The notes beneath the pieces are model-generated. The model was given only the letters and a program-made list of their open reading frames with translations, was not told where the DNA came from and searched no databases. From contig DASYSA010000507.1 in NCBI GenBank assembly GCA_036003885.1, positions 1 through 16,888 of the forward strand: a stretch of DNA of 16,888 bases, in the 5' to 3' direction. This document shows, piece by piece, positions 8,501-14,550 of this stretch. The DNA is from DASYSA01 sp036003885. GTDB taxonomy: Bacteria; Acidobacteriota; Blastocatellia; UBA7656. The position numbers and the translations under genes are program-made. Every line of letters begins with the position of its first letter. Positions within the stretch are counted from its first letter, which is position 1.

Positions 8501-9304
8501 GCGTTCAGCACAATTGCCAGGTCTGACTACAACGCAGGTACACTCAGCATCCGCAAGCGGTTAAGAGACTCGCTCTCGCTGGACTTCAACTACACGCTCT
8601 CGAAATCCATGGACGACGCCTCAGGGTTGCAGAACAGCGGCACCTTCGGGGCTGCGTTCATTCTGAATCCCCTTGATCTGAATCAGTCGTTCGCCGAGTC
8701 GGATTTCGATGTCCGCCACATCATCAATGCCAACGGGATTTGGAAATTCCCAGTCGGAAAAGGCAGGAAGTTCCTGAGCGGCCTTCCCGGTTTCGGAGAC
8801 GCGATCCTGGGAGGCTGGGAGCTTGGAGGTATCTATCGCTGGAACTCCGGCGAAGTAGCGGGAGCGCCCTTCGACTCATCGGGATGGGCTACTAACTGGA
8901 ACCTCACTAGTAGCGGCGTTCGGCTAAAGAACATTAAGGCCTCGCCTACGCGCGGCGGCAAGAACGAGCCCAACCTGTTCTCGGATCCAACGGCCGCATA
9001 CCAGAGCTTCCGAAACGCACGCGCCGGCGAAGCGGGCGACCGAAACACCTTCAGGTTTCCAAGTTTCTTTACGCTGGATCTAAACCTGAGCAAGTCGTTC
9101 ACAATGCCCTGGAGCGAGGGACACAAACTGCAGTTCCGCTGGGAGGTCTTTAACGTGACAAATACCCAACGGTTAACCAATCTTGACGGTTTTGCGTTGG
9201 ACTTTGATCCAAACCTGGGCGAACCGGCGAGCAGCTTTGGAAGACTCACTGCAATTCAGGGCACGCCGCGTGTCATGCAGTTTGGACTCAGGTACACGTT
9301 CTAA
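5531..9304 (+). CDS. Oar-like TonB-dependent outer-membrane receptor with carboxypeptidase-regulatory-like N-domain (receptor 2)
   Basis: Predicted outer-membrane receptor of 1257 residues. The ATG at 5531 is chosen because GGAGG at 5519-5523 lies seven bases upstream and translation from it begins with basic MKRNLRRK followed by a hydrophobic core (about 18-30) and a likely cut after NVLA (residue 35). Residues about 40-122 are the beta-sandwich domain (VSGVVVDPQGRAVSGATVK, then TTTENGAYRF). The plug covers about 148-262 with LPLESRNV at 160-167, VTLDGVDVNEQQ at 193-204 and ITKSGTNDFRG at 251-261. A long barrel follows, ending in LRYTF. Compared with receptor 1 it is 115 residues longer and the plug signature differs (LPLESRN against LPLNGRN), so the two are distant paralogues rather than a recent duplication. 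It is probably transcribed alone and ends at its own terminator. The ligand is unknown. Confidence 0.93.
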   Translation: MKRNLRRKVTVGERRSRSLLVAFLCFVLGLGNVLAQSGTSSVSGVVVDPQGRAVSGATVKLTNAQKNFSRVQTTTENGAYRFTSIPPETYQLEATASGFKKGVVSEVRASVDKPSNIDIQLEVGNIAESATVTAASGDVLVNKQDASLGNNFVSQQITQLPLESRNVVSLLSLQPGVTRDGYVTGSRADQANVTLDGVDVNEQQSGLDPLTGQAFASVLRVTPDSIEEFRVTTSNPNASQGRSSGAQVSLITKSGTNDFRGSVYWSHRNTVTSANDFFNNRTVDPETGKSTPRPKLLRNLFGVAIGGPIVKERTFFFYNYEGRRDASESSVVRVVPTATLGNGSVRFVNSGGGITTLTSSDINRLFPAVGANPAAIAVLGDAARKYPVNDFTTGDSKQDRLLNTGGFRFNAKTPLRWNTHTVRLDHNLTADGKHILFVRGNYQQDTIGGTPQFPDTPTTDTWSHPVGLAAGHTWTINNRLVNSFRYGLTREAFTIGGDSTQNAISFRDVFSPLKFARELSRVTPVHNFSDDLSYLKNSHSVQVGGNVRIISNTRGSFAKSFDNAIANPTFYAGSGNVLLTPISGIAPGFERPVRDAVTAVIGRFSQYSANFNFGADGSVLPAGAVVSRKFKTQEYDTYAQDVWKVSQTLTLTYGLRYSLSRPVYEANGLEVKPTVSLGGFFDKRVRGALAGTPVNDLITVDKSGPKNGRPGYYDWDKNNLQPRVALAWSPNFTKGFLGKLFGSQGASVFRGGFAITNDHIGNQLAVTFDLNNQLGFSSTSMISANTFNVTSRPAPRFTGFGQAVRVLPGITVPGTLTFPQQKPADEQQRIESSLDDTIVSPVNYSWNLSFGRQLPGGVFVEASYIGRKARNLLATRDIMQLNNLVDPASKTSWYQAAGVLADLRDKNTPVGSVPAIPYFNNLFPANLGAQFADAFEDPTFTSLTPGQAVYYLVARDGYNILDWTTIQLILDDFSRVGPNIFFHPQYGALSAFSTIARSDYNAGTLSIRKRLRDSLSLDFNYTLSKSMDDASGLQNSGTFGAAFILNPLDLNQSFAESDFDVRHIINANGIWKFPVGKGRKFLSGLPGFGDAILGGWELGGIYRWNSGEVAGAPFDSSGWATNWNLTSSGVRLKNIKASPTRGGKNEPNLFSDPTAAYQSFRNARAGEAGDRNTFRFPSFFTLDLNLSKSFTMPWSEGHKLQFRWEVFNVTNTQRLTNLDGFALDFDPNLGEPASSFGRLTAIQGTPRVMQFGLRYTF

Positions 9305-9330
9305 GATCGAGCTAATTGTGAGGTTCTCGT

Positions 9331-9365
9331 AGCGGGCTCGAGGTGTAATCTTCGGCCCGCTTTTT
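9331..9365 (+). terminator. Rho-independent terminator after receptor 2
   Basis: AGCGGGC (9331-9337) pairs with GCCCGCT (9355-9361), with partial pairing continuing inward, and five T residues run from 9361 to 9365. It begins 26 bases after the receptor stop codon. The rest of the gap to 9596 holds the dyad at 9382-9417 and no gene. Confidence 0.8.
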
Positions 9366-9381
9366 CATTTTTGGAACGCGT

Positions 9382-9417
9382 GGCGCTCCAGTACTTCATA
9401 ACTACTGTTCTGGAGTG
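9382..9417. repeat. Imperfect dyad sharing a 17-base core with the window start
   Basis: CTCCAG (9386-9391) and CTGGAG (9410-9415) form an inverted repeat, extended by C-G at 9384/9417 and a G-T pair. The left side, GGCGCTCCAGTACTTCA (9382-9398), matches GGCGTTCCAATACTTCA at 46-62 in 15 of 17 positions, and both copies sit in inverted-repeat settings between genes. This suggests a dispersed intergenic repeat family, but two copies are only suggestive. Confidence 0.4.
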
Positions 9418-9596
9418 GATCACCAGATTCTTAGTGCACTAGTTTCTCTTTGGCAGGTGGGAGGTAACTTCGGGTGCTCGATCAAAGCCGCGAAGCCATC
9501 GCTGAGAGCACTCAGACAGGAGTTTGCCATTTTGCCTGGGGATGACTCGGTGTCGCTGGGTCTTCGTGGCTAAATCCTGGATTATGAATTCTTCCT

Positions 9597-10595
9597 CTAG
9601 CGCTTCTTATTCTCCAGGATGTACTGCTCAAGCCTCTTCTTGTCCGGATAATCCGCTTTCTTGTTCAGGAATTGTTCGTACTCTAGGGCGGCCTTGTCCT
9701 TCAGCCCTGCGGCGTTATACAGAGCGCCGAGTCGAAGGTGAGCGTCCGCTTTTCCAATCGGGTCAAGCTTGAGCGCTTCGTTGAAGTAAACAACTGCTTT
9801 CGATCCCTTCTTGACCTGTAGATATGCATCCCCCAATAAGTAGTTCGCATCTGCGGACCGGGGCTCGGACTGCGCGGCGCGGCCGAGGGTTTCTATCGCT
9901 GCGTCGAAGTTTTTCTGAGAGATGCGAAGCTTTCCAAGGTTCAGCAAGGCCAGGAGAAAAGTCGGATTCGCGTCCAGCGCGCGAAGATAGAACTTTTCCG
10001 CGTCCGCAATCTTATCGAGCCTGAAGTGCAGCGTTCCCAGTTCTGTCCATGCCACCCAATCCTTTGGGTCGTCATCGACTAACTGCTGCAACAGAGAGGC
10101 TGCCTGATCGAAGTCCTTCTTTTTCGCAGCCTCAAGGGCCTTCTCGAATCTGGTTTTGTTGGCCGGCGTTCGTGTGTACGAATCTCCCGCAGCCACCGTG
10201 CCCGTGTTCTTAGTGCCGGCGTTCAGGTTCTCGCGCCACGCTAGTGTGATGTCGCGTCGAATGTCGGTCCGACGGATCTCGTTTACAAGAAAGCGCATTC
10301 GGCTGACCTCGGACCCCTGAAGCTCCACTACCAGGTCATACTCGCCATTCCGAACATTATCAAATCGATAACGTCCGTCACTCGTAATCTGCTGGCGGCC
10401 CACAACCTGTCCGCTTGTTGAGTAGAGAATTATCAGGAAGATCTGCGGTCGCGTCGTATCCGGTCTGTCACCCTCGACCTTAAAGTCTCCGAAGAGAATA
10501 TTTCCGGAACCAGCCTGCGCAAGCGCGGCCCCGGACAGCACCAGCGCGATCGAAATGATTGCCAGCCCCCGATTAAGTCCTGTCATACGCGCCAT
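9597..10595 (-). CDS. Exported protein with N-terminal beta-sandwich and C-terminal TPR repeats
   Basis: With the ATG ending at 10595 the protein has 332 residues; in-frame ATGs ending at 10604 and 10586 are nearly as good, an AAGAG-type ribosome site lying upstream of all three. A signal peptide covers about 1-27 (hydrophobic 11-25, cut near ALAQA). Residues about 32-118 resemble a carboxypeptidase-regulatory or transthyretin-like beta-sandwich (TSDGRYRFDNVRNGEYDLVV at 71-90). From about 149 to 316 there are five TPR-like helical pairs, for example WTELGTLHFRLDKIADAEKF (183-202) and ANYLLGDAYLQVKKGSKAVV (250-269). The C-terminus is lysine rich. TPRs bind partner proteins, so a periplasmic scaffold or assembly role is likely, but no partner is indicated. 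It is divergent from the lipoprotein gene across 214 bases and converges on receptor 2. Confidence 0.86.
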   Translation of the reverse strand: MARMTGLNRGLAIISIALVLSGAALAQAGSGNILFGDFKVEGDRPDTTRPQIFLIILYSTSGQVVGRQQITSDGRYRFDNVRNGEYDLVVELQGSEVSRMRFLVNEIRRTDIRRDITLAWRENLNAGTKNTGTVAAGDSYTRTPANKTRFEKALEAAKKKDFDQAASLLQQLVDDDPKDWVAWTELGTLHFRLDKIADAEKFYLRALDANPTFLLALLNLGKLRISQKNFDAAIETLGRAAQSEPRSADANYLLGDAYLQVKKGSKAVVYFNEALKLDPIGKADAHLRLGALYNAAGLKDKAALEYEQFLNKKADYPDKKRLEQYILENKKR

Positions 10596-10729
10596 ATTAC
10601 ACATATCTCTTCGTTCGGGAAAGTTCTTCGGGACGCTAACGCCGCACAAACACAATCGCCTGACTTCAGCCTTGAACATTCCGTGTCCGACTGGCCTCTG
10701 GAAGCGGCACCAGCTGCGGAGTATCGCAT

Positions 10730-10758
10730 TTGACGGGATCCACTCCATTGAAGATAAT
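10730..10758 (+). promoter_or_regulatory. Sigma70-type promoter for the lipoprotein gene
   Basis: TTGACG (10730-10735) and GATAAT (10753-10758) each match consensus at five of six positions and are separated by exactly 17 bases. The predicted start near 10765 gives a leader of about 45 bases to the ATG at 10810, so position and quality agree. The rest of the divergent region 10596-10809 should hold the promoter of the TPR gene, which I cannot pick out. Confidence 0.65.
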
Positions 10759-10809
10759 GAACCCTCTGTGCAAGAGGTCGCACGCCAGATACCAACAGAG
10801 GGGGTACAG

Positions 10810-11298
10810 ATGAATCTTCGTTTGAGACCGAGCCTGGCTCGATTGGCCCAGATCGTGGGGCCATCGCTGTGTATTACTCTCATCAGCGCCACCACCTTGC
10901 TGATGGCGGGGTGTAGCGGGGGCGACAGCCAGTCGAACGGGCACGTTGGCTTGTACTCGCCCGGGTCCAAGACGGACGAAGACGTGGACAAGGAGCTTAA
11001 GTTCGACGCTCGCGTCCAAAACTATACAACCGAGGGCGATAAGCTCGTCGTCAACGTGAATGAGTCGTTCGCCTCTGCACCTCCCGGTATTCAACAGCGA
11101 GCGCTAGGTCATTGGTACAGCCTCTGGCAAGCTGCACGCACTCCTCAGAACAGCAAGCCAGCAAAAGACCTGGAGGTAGTTGTGCGCTTCGAGGGCAACG
11201 ATCTGGCGAAATGGACCCGCGATGAAGGGTTCAGGCCGGTTCAACGGGCAAAGGCCAAAGACGACGACGAAGACGAATCCGATGCTGAATCGGAGTGA
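10810..11298 (+). CDS. Predicted lipoprotein of unknown function with acidic C-terminal tail
   Basis: The protein has 162 residues. The start is the ATG at 10810, preceded by a purine-rich AGAGGGGG site about five bases away and by a good promoter. The N-terminus is a long type II signal peptide with lipobox LMAGC; Cys35 would be lipidated, and Ser at +2 would favour outer-membrane sorting under the rules known from enterobacteria. The mature part has a segment VVNVNESFASAPPGIQQRAL (80-99) followed by HWYSLWQAAR (101-110), then a predicted strand LEVVVRFEGN (121-130). The tail from about 150 is almost entirely Asp, Glu and Ser (DDDEDESDAESE), which could bind cations or be disordered. I recognise no named family. 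It converges on trpE 84 bases later, with no clear terminator between them. Confidence 0.85.
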   Translation: MNLRLRPSLARLAQIVGPSLCITLISATTLLMAGCSGGDSQSNGHVGLYSPGSKTDEDVDKELKFDARVQNYTTEGDKLVVNVNESFASAPPGIQQRALGHWYSLWQAARTPQNSKPAKDLEVVVRFEGNDLAKWTRDEGFRPVQRAKAKDDDEDESDAESE

Positions 11299-11382
11299 TC
11301 AGAGCGGGCGCTCGGCGGTTGAAGAGATCAACTCAGGCATCGTCTGCCGGGAATAGACAGGTTTGCGTCGCGTCCCACGCAC

Positions 11383-12870
11383 CTAACTGCCTTCCGCCAG
11401 TTCAATCGCCTGCAACATCGCCCGAGCCTTATTGAGCGTTTCCACGTACTCCGTTTCGGGCACCGAGTCGGCCACCAGTCCCGCGCCCGCCTGAATGAAC
11501 GCCCGGCCACCTTTGGTTACGATTGTGCGAATCGCGATGCACGAGTCGAGATTTCCGGAATAGTCCAGATACATCACCGCTCCGGCGTAGACGCCACGGC
11601 GAGTCACCTCAAGCTCGTCGATGATCTCCATCGCCCTCACTTTGGGGGCTCCAGTCACGGTTCCAGCCGGAAAACAGGCCGCAAGCGCATCGAAGCGATC
11701 CATTCCGGATCTGAGCCTCGCCTTGATCCCCGAAACGAGATGCATAACGTGTGAGTAACGTTCGACTATCATCAGGTCGGTAACTTCCACCGAGCCGTAG
11801 TCTGCAACTCGTCCCAGATCATTCCGTCCCAGGTCCACAAGCATGACGTGCTCAGCTACTTCCTTCTCATCAGCGCGCATCTCCTCGCCCAACAGCAGGT
11901 CTTCCGTTTCAGTGTCTCCACGTGGGCGAGTCCCGGCAATGGGGCGGTACTCGAGCCGGCGGCCGGTTGCGCGAACCAGCATCTCGGGCGAGGCGCCTAT
12001 GATCGAATGATCGTCGATCTTCAGGTAGAACATGTAGGGCGAAGGATTGACGACTCGAAGCGCCCGATAAACCTCGAAGGGATGAGCGCTCAATGCGACA
12101 TCGAATCTCTGGGAGAGCACAACCTGAAAGATGTCGCCCGCTGCGATGTACTCCTTTGCCCGAACCACCGCTTGCTCGAACTGCTGCTTGCTCATATTCG
12201 AGCGCACCTTTGCCTTCTCAGTCAGTTCAAGGCGAGGCAGTGCCTCGATCGGATCTCCGAGGCGGGCTTCCATGCTTTCTATGTCGTCAACCGCGTGTCG
12301 GAACTCTGCTTCGAGCTCCGAAGTCTTGCCTTCGGTGAACACGTTCGAGATGAGGTGGACCTGATGCCTGACGTGATCGAAGGCCAGGATTCTCGAAAAG
12401 AACATCATCACCGCATCGTCCAGAGCCAGGTCGTCTCGTTTGTTGTCTGGTATCTTTTCGAACCAGCGTACGGCGTCGTAACTCATATAGCCGACTCCGC
12501 CGCAAACGAACGGAGGCATGTCAGGCAGCCTTACCGGAATGTGTCTTCCTGCCAACCGGCGAAGGACTTCCAGCATGGGCCGGTCGCTATCCTCTTTGCC
12601 GGACTTGGATTCAACGGTTACCTTGCCGGCACGGCTCCGGACGATGGTGTGCGGGTCATACCCGAGGAAGGAGTACCGGGCAACCTTCTCCCCTCCTTCG
12701 ACGGATTCGAGCAGGAAAGAAAACGGGCTCACCCGGTTGATTTTCAGGTAGGCGGCAACAGGAGTGAGCAGGTCAGCCATCACCCGCTTGGATACGGGCA
12801 CCACAGTACCTTCGGCGGCGAGCTTCAGGAATTCGTCATAATTCTGAGGGGTGAGGCTGTTCATAGGCAT
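11383..12870 (-). CDS. trpE: Anthranilate synthase component I
   Basis: Catalyses chorismate plus ammonia (from the TrpG glutaminase partner) to anthranilate and pyruvate, the first committed step of tryptophan synthesis, in the cytoplasm. The 495-residue length is normal for TrpE. Visible signatures are the tryptophan-binding LLES at 53-56 and NPSPYMFYL at 275-283, indicating retained feedback inhibition, then the chorismate-binding core: GASPEMLVR (292-300), RPIAGTRPRG (309-318), DLGRNDLGRVA (346-356), FPAGTVTGAPK (400-410) and IIDELE (416-421). The retained LLES and the full match to TrpE argue against PabB. The start ATG at 12870 has only a weak ribosome site; an ATG two codons later is equally possible. 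It follows hisIE by 40 bases on the same strand and is probably cotranscribed. No trpG, trpD or trpC lies in the window. Confidence 0.96.
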   Translation of the reverse strand: MPMNSLTPQNYDEFLKLAAEGTVVPVSKRVMADLLTPVAAYLKINRVSPFSFLLESVEGGEKVARYSFLGYDPHTIVRSRAGKVTVESKSGKEDSDRPMLEVLRRLAGRHIPVRLPDMPPFVCGGVGYMSYDAVRWFEKIPDNKRDDLALDDAVMMFFSRILAFDHVRHQVHLISNVFTEGKTSELEAEFRHAVDDIESMEARLGDPIEALPRLELTEKAKVRSNMSKQQFEQAVVRAKEYIAAGDIFQVVLSQRFDVALSAHPFEVYRALRVVNPSPYMFYLKIDDHSIIGASPEMLVRATGRRLEYRPIAGTRPRGDTETEDLLLGEEMRADEKEVAEHVMLVDLGRNDLGRVADYGSVEVTDLMIVERYSHVMHLVSGIKARLRSGMDRFDALAACFPAGTVTGAPKVRAMEIIDELEVTRRGVYAGAVMYLDYSGNLDSCIAIRTIVTKGGRAFIQAGAGLVADSVPETEYVETLNKARAMLQAIELAEGS

Positions 12871-12910
12871 AGCTTAAGCACTCATCATCATGTTTGCGGA
12901 TTCCGGCGTC

Positions 12911-13591
12911 TCACTCGCGCTCCCTGCTCTTCCTTTCCGGCGACTGGCCGGCGCGGCGGGTGAGTTCGTCATTGATCTCGGTGAACTTAACATCGCGCTC
13001 CACCATCAGCACGATAAGATGATAGAGCAAGTCGGCCAGTTCGGAGACGATCTCGCGCTGGGAGGCATTCTTGGCGGCGATGATCACCTCGCCCGACTCT
13101 TCAGCGATCTTCTTCAGTATCTTGTCGAGGCCGCTGTTAAAAAGGTAAGTTGTGTAGGATCCCTCCGGCCGGTTCTCTTTCCGTTCGGCGATAAGCCCGT
13201 AGAGCTTGTTGAGTCCGAGCCCGAATTCCATCGAGCCGACATCCACCAGTGAGACTTCGGTTGACCTGGGCCTGTGCGATTCCTCGACCCCGCGCAGGAG
13301 ACTGACCGGCCTCTTCTGCGGAGGCGGGCCATCCTCGCGTTCGATGAGCACGGTGAGAGAACCGCCATCTGTGTTCACGCGAACGTCCAGAAGGCGATGG
13401 GCCGCGCCCCTGCCTGCCTGCCCCTCGTTGTCTGTCAGGAATTCGGTTTGACCGGTCTTTAGCGTCTTCGCCAGACTGGCGCTATCCATGTAGCAGAGAG
13501 CAACAATCTCACTGGTCGCCGCGTCCTGGAGGATGGCAGGTATCAGTCCCCGCTCATCAAACTTGACGTGTTGAATTATCGTGTCCGGCAT
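12911..13591 (-). CDS. hisIE: HisIE-type protein: intact phosphoribosyl-ATP pyrophosphatase, degenerate phosphoribosyl-AMP cyclohydrolase domain
   Basis: The protein has 226 residues and the two-domain layout of HisIE, which performs histidine steps two and three. The C-terminal HisE half (about 126-213) looks active: LYGLIAERKENRPEGSY (130-146), LDKILKKIAEESGEVIIAAK (155-174) with the metal-binding glutamates E164, E165 and E168, and ELADLLYHL (184-192). The N-terminal half (about 8-100) is clearly HisI-derived at first (VKFDERGLIPAILQDA at 9-24), but the usual W-x-KGETSG segment is gone and about five residues are deleted. The DCDGD metal motif reads NTDGG (73-77), and the region that should hold CHTG and SCF has no cysteine (GPPPQKRPVSLL, 88-99). 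All three zinc cysteines are therefore missing, so cyclohydrolase activity is not expected. The start has only a weak ribosome site. It is probably cotranscribed with trpE downstream. Confidence 0.9.
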   Translation of the reverse strand: MPDTIIQHVKFDERGLIPAILQDAATSEIVALCYMDSASLAKTLKTGQTEFLTDNEGQAGRGAAHRLLDVRVNTDGGSLTVLIEREDGPPPQKRPVSLLRGVEESHRPRSTEVSLVDVGSMEFGLGLNKLYGLIAERKENRPEGSYTTYLFNSGLDKILKKIAEESGEVIIAAKNASQREIVSELADLLYHLIVLMVERDVKFTEINDELTRRAGQSPERKSRERE

Positions 13592-13775
13592 ACAGGCTCA
13601 GAATCCCTCGTCCCTACTCGGATCATTGTGACCGTCCTGAATGCTAGCATCCGGCCATTCATTCCTACAAGACTTGTGGCTGGCAGAGCTTGCAGATTTG
13701 CAGACAGCAGGTCAGCCGATTGCACGCTGAAAGTCGGAGTGACTCTTGATCCCAGTTTCTCAAGGAGGGTCAGGT

Positions 13776-13985
13776 TTAAGGACGTGAGATCTCGATGATT
13801 CTTCGCGCCAACGCCTCACGATCCTCCTGGCGACGGACGATGAGTCTGCGATCCGCACCGTCCGCATCTATCCATGTAATCCCATCAATGACTACGAGGG
13901 TGTAGACACTATAGTGCGTTGCGCGGCGGCGCTCGAGTAGTCTTCTGTCCTTACCGGCCCTCCTTTCTTCGCCATTCCAGGCCAT
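13776..13985 (-). CDS. Small arginine-rich protein of unknown function (69 residues)
   Basis: I consider this short frame real because AGGAAGAG lies immediately upstream at good spacing from the ATG ending at 13985, and because an extended -10 element lies about 105 bases further upstream. The N-terminus is strongly basic (EERRAGKDRRLLERRR, 6-21). A predicted strand region follows (YSVYTLVVIDGITWIDADGA at 25-44), then another charged segment, ADRRLIVRRQEDREAL. There is no signal peptide or membrane segment, so it is likely cytoplasmic and perhaps binds nucleic acid or a protein partner; that is inference from composition. It precedes hisIE by 184 bases on the same strand and could be in the same transcript. 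I recognise no family. Confidence 0.6.
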   Translation of the reverse strand: MAWNGEERRAGKDRRLLERRRATHYSVYTLVVIDGITWIDADGADRRLIVRRQEDREALARRIIEISRP

Positions 13986-14059
13986 GATCTCTTCCTGTTT
14001 CGATTTGGGGCGTCTGCATTTTCTGACTCTTGCGGGGAAAGTAGATTCGGTTCACCCAC

Positions 14060-14081
14060 AGCTGAGAGGCTCGGCTCAGCT
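14060..14081 (-). repeat. 7-bp hairpin at the predicted 5' end of the small-gene transcript
   Basis: AGCTGAG (14060-14066) and CTCAGCT (14075-14081) are exact reverse complements around an eight-base loop. If transcription starts near 14083 from the -10 at 14090-14095, this hairpin would be the very first structure on the minus-strand RNA, where it could protect the 5' end. It lacks a T-run on either side. Confidence 0.35.
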
Positions 14082-14089
14082 CGCAGCGG

Positions 14090-14098
14090 ATTCTAGCA
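14090..14098 (-). promoter_or_regulatory. Candidate extended -10 promoter for the small gene (and perhaps hisIE-trpE)
   Basis: On the minus strand the sequence reads TGCTAGAAT, an extended -10 with TAGAAT matching consensus at five of six positions. No good -35 is present at 16-18 bases, which extended -10 promoters tolerate. Transcription would start near 14083, about 98 bases before the ATG at 13985. Confidence 0.35.
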
Positions 14099-14135
14099 AA
14101 GTCACCGAGTAACTGAAAGCACTCTTTTGAGCCGA

Positions 14136-14149
14136 TACACACGTGTGTA
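14136..14149. promoter_or_regulatory. Perfect 14-bp palindrome TACACACGTGTGTA, candidate operator
   Basis: The 14 bases are their own reverse complement with an E-box-like CACGTG core, flanked by GAT on the left and, one base offset, ATC on the right. The centre lies about 60 bases upstream of the predicted minus-strand transcription start near 14083, a usual position for an activator site. The regulator is unknown; a chance palindrome of this length is uncommon in a window this size. Confidence 0.4.
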
Positions 14150-14200
14150 ATCGTGACGACCGTGTACTCGATATATATTGGCATTCCCAACGGGCCTAAC

Positions 14201-14244
14201 CGCAAAGGGGCGCTGAGACTCTGGGACTCTGCGCCCCCTTTGCG
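14201..14244. repeat. Large imperfect hairpin (13-bp stem with one bulged C)
   Basis: CGCAAAGGGGCGC (14201-14213) pairs with GCGCCCCCTTTGCG (14231-14244) apart from one extra C. The 17-base loop contains the direct repeat GACTCT-GG-GACTCT. No T-run follows. The words CGCAAAG and CTTTGCG resemble intergenic repeat sequences I associate with many environmental bacterial genomes; that link is from memory and is not proven here. Confidence 0.5.
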
Positions 14245-14320
14245 TCGCTGCGGTGAACGAGACGCGAAGCTAGTACAGCGTCATGCGAGAAGCCATGCCT
14301 CGAGGTTGCAGGAGCTTGAA

Positions 14321-14344
14321 ACCTGAGACCTGCACCTGGCACCT
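14321..14344 (+). repeat. Short degenerate tandem repeat of ACCTG units
   Basis: Four successive units, ACCTGAG, ACCTGC, ACCTGGC and ACCT, run from 14321 to 14344, with unit lengths of six to seven bases. The varying length rules out a coding repeat. It looks like slipped or decayed low-complexity intergenic DNA. Confidence 0.4.
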
Positions 14345-14550
14345 CACGCCTTGCGTCTGACACATTGCTCCTCACGCGCCAGGACGACTCGGCACTCGCT
14401 TCGATCCTTCTGTCACAAACCAGAGCGGGCCCATCACATACTTGTTTCCTCCATCCGTTTCTCTTTCTAAACTCACTCAGGTCGCGCCCGCCGGACATGC
14501 GTGGCGTCCTGGCAATCCAAGCCCGGGACTGGGTCCCGAAGGAGTTTCTA

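Larger units (their letters stand above)
13986..14550. other. Intergenic region rich in palindromes and repeats, no supported gene
   Basis: This 565-base gap separates the small minus-strand gene from the plus-strand JAMM gene and must hold both promoters. It contains a hairpin at 14060-14081, an extended -10 element at 14090-14098, a 14-bp palindrome at 14136-14149, a large imperfect hairpin at 14201-14244 and short ACCTG-type tandem units at 14321-14344. A minus-strand frame from 14205 to 13951 lacks a usable ribosome site and overlaps the small gene, so I do not call it. No tRNA or known RNA is recognisable. Confidence 0.6.

Noticed and set aside
9520..9596. Possible short CDS or tRNA after receptor 2
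   Set aside because: The open frame near 9524 has no ribosome site and overlaps the TPR gene antisense; no cloverleaf can be formed.
11848..12963. A 371-codon open frame antisense to trpE and the end of hisIE
   Set aside because: It runs opposite two genes with unmistakable family motifs, has no ribosome site, and shows no domain or membrane pattern. Long antisense frames are expected in GC-rich coding DNA.
13592..13775. Histidine or tryptophan leader-peptide attenuator, or T-box, before hisIE
   Set aside because: The short frames there contain no run of His or Trp codons, and there is no terminator-like hairpin with T-run or T-box sequence.
13951..14205. An 84-codon minus-strand frame (MPIYIEY from an internal ATG) upstream of the small gene
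   Set aside because: It lacks a usable ribosome site, runs across the promoter candidate, hairpin and palindrome, and overlaps the better supported 69-residue gene.
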